Source: Abditibacterium sp.
GTDB taxonomy: Bacteria > Armatimonadota > Abditibacteriia > Abditibacteriales > Abditibacteriaceae
Direction of reading: 5' to 3'
Length of the DNA: 64,000 nt
Assembly: GCA_030448265.1 (NCBI GenBank)
Contig: JAUJNG010000002.1
Span: 186,001 to 250,000, forward strand
Position 1 is the stretch's first letter, and each line of letters begins with the position of its first letter. Both the position numbers and the translations under genes were made by a program. This document shows positions 62,401 to 64,000 of this stretch, in pieces. The notes beneath the pieces were generated by a model, which saw only the letters and a list, made by a program, of their open reading frames with translations, had not been told where the DNA came from and did not search any database.

Positions 62401-64000
62401 GGCTGGGTGGAGCTTTCGCTAATTCCATCAGGGATGATCGAGATCTGCTGCGGCACTGGCAGGACTTCTTAACGAGGTTGCCAGCACAAAGCAACGCGGA
62501 CGAAATCTGGCGATCTATCGCGAGTCTCGTTTTGGAAGAGACCGCATTGCGATGGTTAAAACACACTTTGCTTCAAGCCGCTGCAACAGCCCCCAATTTT
62601 TATTTGCCCAAGATCTGGCAACTTTTGCTTGAGCCTGCTTTGCTGATGGGCCAAAGCACCGAAGCGTTGGCAGTTGAATGCCTCAAGAATGGCGCGCATC
62701 TCCTCAGCCAGGACCAGTTGGGTGCGATTCAAAAAGTGATTCTCGAGGCACCTCTCACGGCACTCACTGAGACGAAGGAAACCCGCTATCTTTGTGACGA
62801 GACGGATAAAGCACTCCTGTTGAGCAGCATTCCCTTCGAGCGACAAACATCCTCTACCCGCGAATTCCTGAAGAAAAACCCTCCGCCAAAACGTAATGCC
62901 GCGCCATCCGGTCAGCCGAGACCTCATCCGCTTTATGGTGAAGCCGGGCCTAACATCCACGGGATTCGTAACCCCGAATGGCTGCAAGCTGTCCACGAAG
63001 TGGAGCGTTTGGCGGCTACACCAAGCGCGGAATCACTTCCCTTGTTCCTCGAAGCGGTTGAAAAGGTCGAAGTTTTTTCCAGTTCTACCGAAGGTGAGCC
63101 CGGAACTCTTCGTATGGTAAATACCAGCATCATACGTTGTTGCGCCGATGTCGCAGGCTGGACCGAGGCACAAAGTCAGCCTTTTCGCAATGTGTTGATG
63201 AAACGGTTTCAGACTCTTTTAGCTCCGATTGAGCAGTTGATCGAAAGCGTGATTCAAGGTTCATCGGTAGATTTTGAACAACGAAAATACGCGGCGCGTG
63301 GGTTCTTACTTTTGATTCGTCTTGAATCCCTTTCGGACGAAGAAGAAACGACTTTTTCTATCATCAGCGAAGATCCTATGACTCGCGCTGAGTTGGCCTC
63401 TGCCGTCTGGAGGTTTTGGAACTCAAACTCAGAGCGCGTTTGGTCGTGGTTGGAAACGTGGGTGGACCAAATCGACTCGAAAAATTCCGATAATCAAGAA
63501 CAATTACACGCAGTTTTCTCGAAGTGCGGACGCTTTATCGCGTTGCAAAATTCCTCACCGGAGCGCGCACAGACACTGATTACGAAACTTTTATCGAAGA
63601 GCATTGAGGCTGGTGATAGTTTGACGCTGGATTTTTGGGGAGAATGTCTCAGCTTTCTGGCTTGGAAGCAAGAAGTGCCTTGGGCGCAAGAATTTCTGAC
63701 CGAAGCTCTCAATGATATCCCTCGCCACGCGACGTTGCTCAAAGGCGCTTGTTACCGCTCTATCACTTGGATTCTGGGCGAACGGCAGCCTACAAACCGC
63801 TTAGCACATCTGGGAATTAAAGAGCAACCAGTCGCTCAAGCGGAGCAGCTTAGTGAAAACATGTCTGAAGCCGCGACAATCTGGACGGTCTCTCTAATTG
63901 ACGCCATCAATCAGTCTGTGAGGCAACACGTTGAGTCTCTTCAGGATGCATCCACAACCGACAAGGAGTCAGAACCTCCACAGTGGGCGCAACTGGCAAA
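59475..64000 (+). CDS. Large STAND NTPase with N-terminal PD-(D/E)XK nuclease (partial)
   Basis: From ATG 59475 the frame stays open for 1508 codons to the window end. The N-terminal domain has TEVWTETNDHVDDVRLAWNN and LYAQCKTTLNIS, consistent with a PD-(D/E)XK site (Asp near residue 79, QxK near residues 93-96). Walker A is LLTGESGIGKTGVL (about residue 343) and Walker B is TLVIDGLDALRSAAP (about residue 409). The rest is a long helical sensor region. It lies in the same operon as the STAND-nuclease before it. The nuclease is at the opposite end in the two proteins, suggesting complementary subunits or sensors. Confidence 0.85.
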   Translation, partial: MSSPSRRSLKQKTAPAVSSPLPVENTSGGSAMSLGHRFQSRVLVWCAGQILLQARLTTPFVRDDKAFPTEVWTETNDHVDDVRLAWNNGIRLYAQCKTTLNISLSASNEWSKAWNQLAREFAKLESQKSDVDLFRLALLYENHNGNLQKLKGLLNRFRDDGHARNLTDVANSTEERDVATKLNATLDAIETANPALSPLLTQQRHKFLRVVYIHQLQLGEGEADAIPVVTLLQHQLLHDSNQLGSAINALKTWADTAMAERRTRDREGLRLLLRDASISLQNSCDLRGDLQRLEKITEGTLENFKDRGSLLISGTRLSIQRDVLTDLEKDLAQQTAIPSLLLTGESGIGKTGVLIGVVRYLRDAGSRVWFWGAEDHPRDSLASIKLELGLENSWEEIFADVAASGNATLVIDGLDALRSAAPLQAYETLLRTAREYQITVIASIREFDLQRQSGLQKLFPQPTIIKDLTEAELGQVEARIPALSTLIPTGSDLRQVVRIPFNLDLLCQLIGDQATQLSQISTQDELFNRFWETRIRNTHLDTRFHHREEILKQLVQSMVRERRLQIDISDLNPDQKSDVDALKSLNVLRDVQKSGLDRLSAKQFIEFRHNLLFDYAAKRLFVAPNAPFYPTKARELEAWGTFLLPSLRLFYADKWQNPNTRDGLWEQLATLEESSKESRKLSPLFKLPGYLTVAELAKSPQNLQSLLDGCRQPSPQNERWLHLLYGILAAIDYTSNPGAPSQGSSNGDLPRVYASHWLEVALELVVMPNEACAQAGRRLLPAPGHLDLLPTETQRQINRAETALIESLLDNQIPTYFRHRDDVTALIETKNAALESTKVTLRRLMQTSALASMGAEIAGSIAQNVTQIWADDPAFIVEIYERLFGFCEEDNSCISVPNSIFGFQISRRDSYNSALHQLKEEVSRFLNEHPRHAVKAFLAALGHLHPQKQQGNQEQSDWLEFSLKDGSIGRTRHGDWLGGAFANSIRDDRDLLRHWQDFLTRLPAQSNADEIWRSIASLVLEETALRWLKHTLLQAAATAPNFYLPKIWQLLLEPALLMGQSTEALAVECLKNGAHLLSQDQLGAIQKVILEAPLTALTETKETRYLCDETDKALLLSSIPFERQTSSTREFLKKNPPPKRNAAPSGQPRPHPLYGEAGPNIHGIRNPEWLQAVHEVERLAATPSAESLPLFLEAVEKVEVFSSSTEGEPGTLRMVNTSIIRCCADVAGWTEAQSQPFRNVLMKRFQTLLAPIEQLIESVIQGSSVDFEQRKYAARGFLLLIRLESLSDEEETTFSIISEDPMTRAELASAVWRFWNSNSERVWSWLETWVDQIDSKNSDNQEQLHAVFSKCGRFIALQNSSPERAQTLITKLLSKSIEAGDSLTLDFWGECLSFLAWKQEVPWAQEFLTEALNDIPRHATLLKGACYRSITWILGERQPTNRLAHLGIKEQPVAQAEQLSENMSEAATIWTVSLIDAINQSVRQHVESLQDASTTDKESEPPQWAQLA

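Noticed and set aside
1..64000. CRISPR array, tRNA or rRNA gene
   Set aside because: No regularly spaced repeats of 24-40 bp and no recognisable tRNA or rRNA sequence were seen on reading the window.

Overview
The window is a dense accessory (defence and mobile-element) region of a bacterial chromosome or large integrative element. G+C looks moderate, about 50-55% by eye, and codon use varies from block to block. No rRNA, tRNA or housekeeping operon is visible. The organism cannot be named. Shine-Dalgarno sites, a bifunctional-nuclease (DUF151) gene, TubC-like docking and prim-pol genes, and large serine recombinases suggest a non-enterobacterial, possibly uncultured soil or Terrabacteria-type lineage; that is a guess.

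Layout. 1-512: edge of a serine-recombinase cassette (leader ORF plus divergent helix-turn-helix gene). 573-961: IS3 relic. 1205-4020: broken STAND-type ATPase locus and a decayed reverse-strand gene. 4295-7937: small unrelated genes (zinc ribbon, Imm8-like immunity protein, secreted and membrane proteins, bifunctional nuclease) with recurring short repeats. 8160-14279: nuclease-STAND NTPase fused head-on to the 3' half of a frameshifted SF1 helicase-nuclease. 14686-22577: element with a Ycf46-type AAA+ ATPase, a prim-pol/helicase, a TubC-like protein, a recombinase-associated protein, a catalytically dead recombinase fragment and a full recombinase. 22458-24655: a second complete recombinase cassette, convergent with the first.

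25020-30070: XRE regulator plus ImmA/IrrE protease, divergent from a metallo-beta-lactamase gene coupled to one E2-E1-JAB triple-fusion protein, a bacterial ubiquitin-like conjugation operon. 30034-41311: a long reverse-strand type I restriction-modification block (HsdM, HsdS, HsdR, YgjP-like protease) with inserted zeta-toxin-like kinase and partner, a membrane protein, and a membrane/SEC-C pair. 41505-45184: replication-type winged-helix genes, then a coupled HTH / membrane-anchored Mrr nuclease / YdjM-like operon. 45452-49454: SWIM-like zinc protein, two XRE regulators, a LuxI-like acyltransferase and a 7TM sensor fragment. 49575-50385: a complete IS1-family element with 8-bp target duplication. 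50631-54880: OLD nuclease, DUF2188-like protein, DUF1016 relic and a HEPN-motif protein.

55170 to the window end holds the most striking locus: two very large STAND NTPases in one operon. The first carries a PD-(D/E)XK nuclease at its C terminus and the second carries one at its N terminus, suggesting a two-component nuclease immune receptor. The whole region reads as a defence island built by repeated recombinase insertion, with intact modules next to half-deleted ones.
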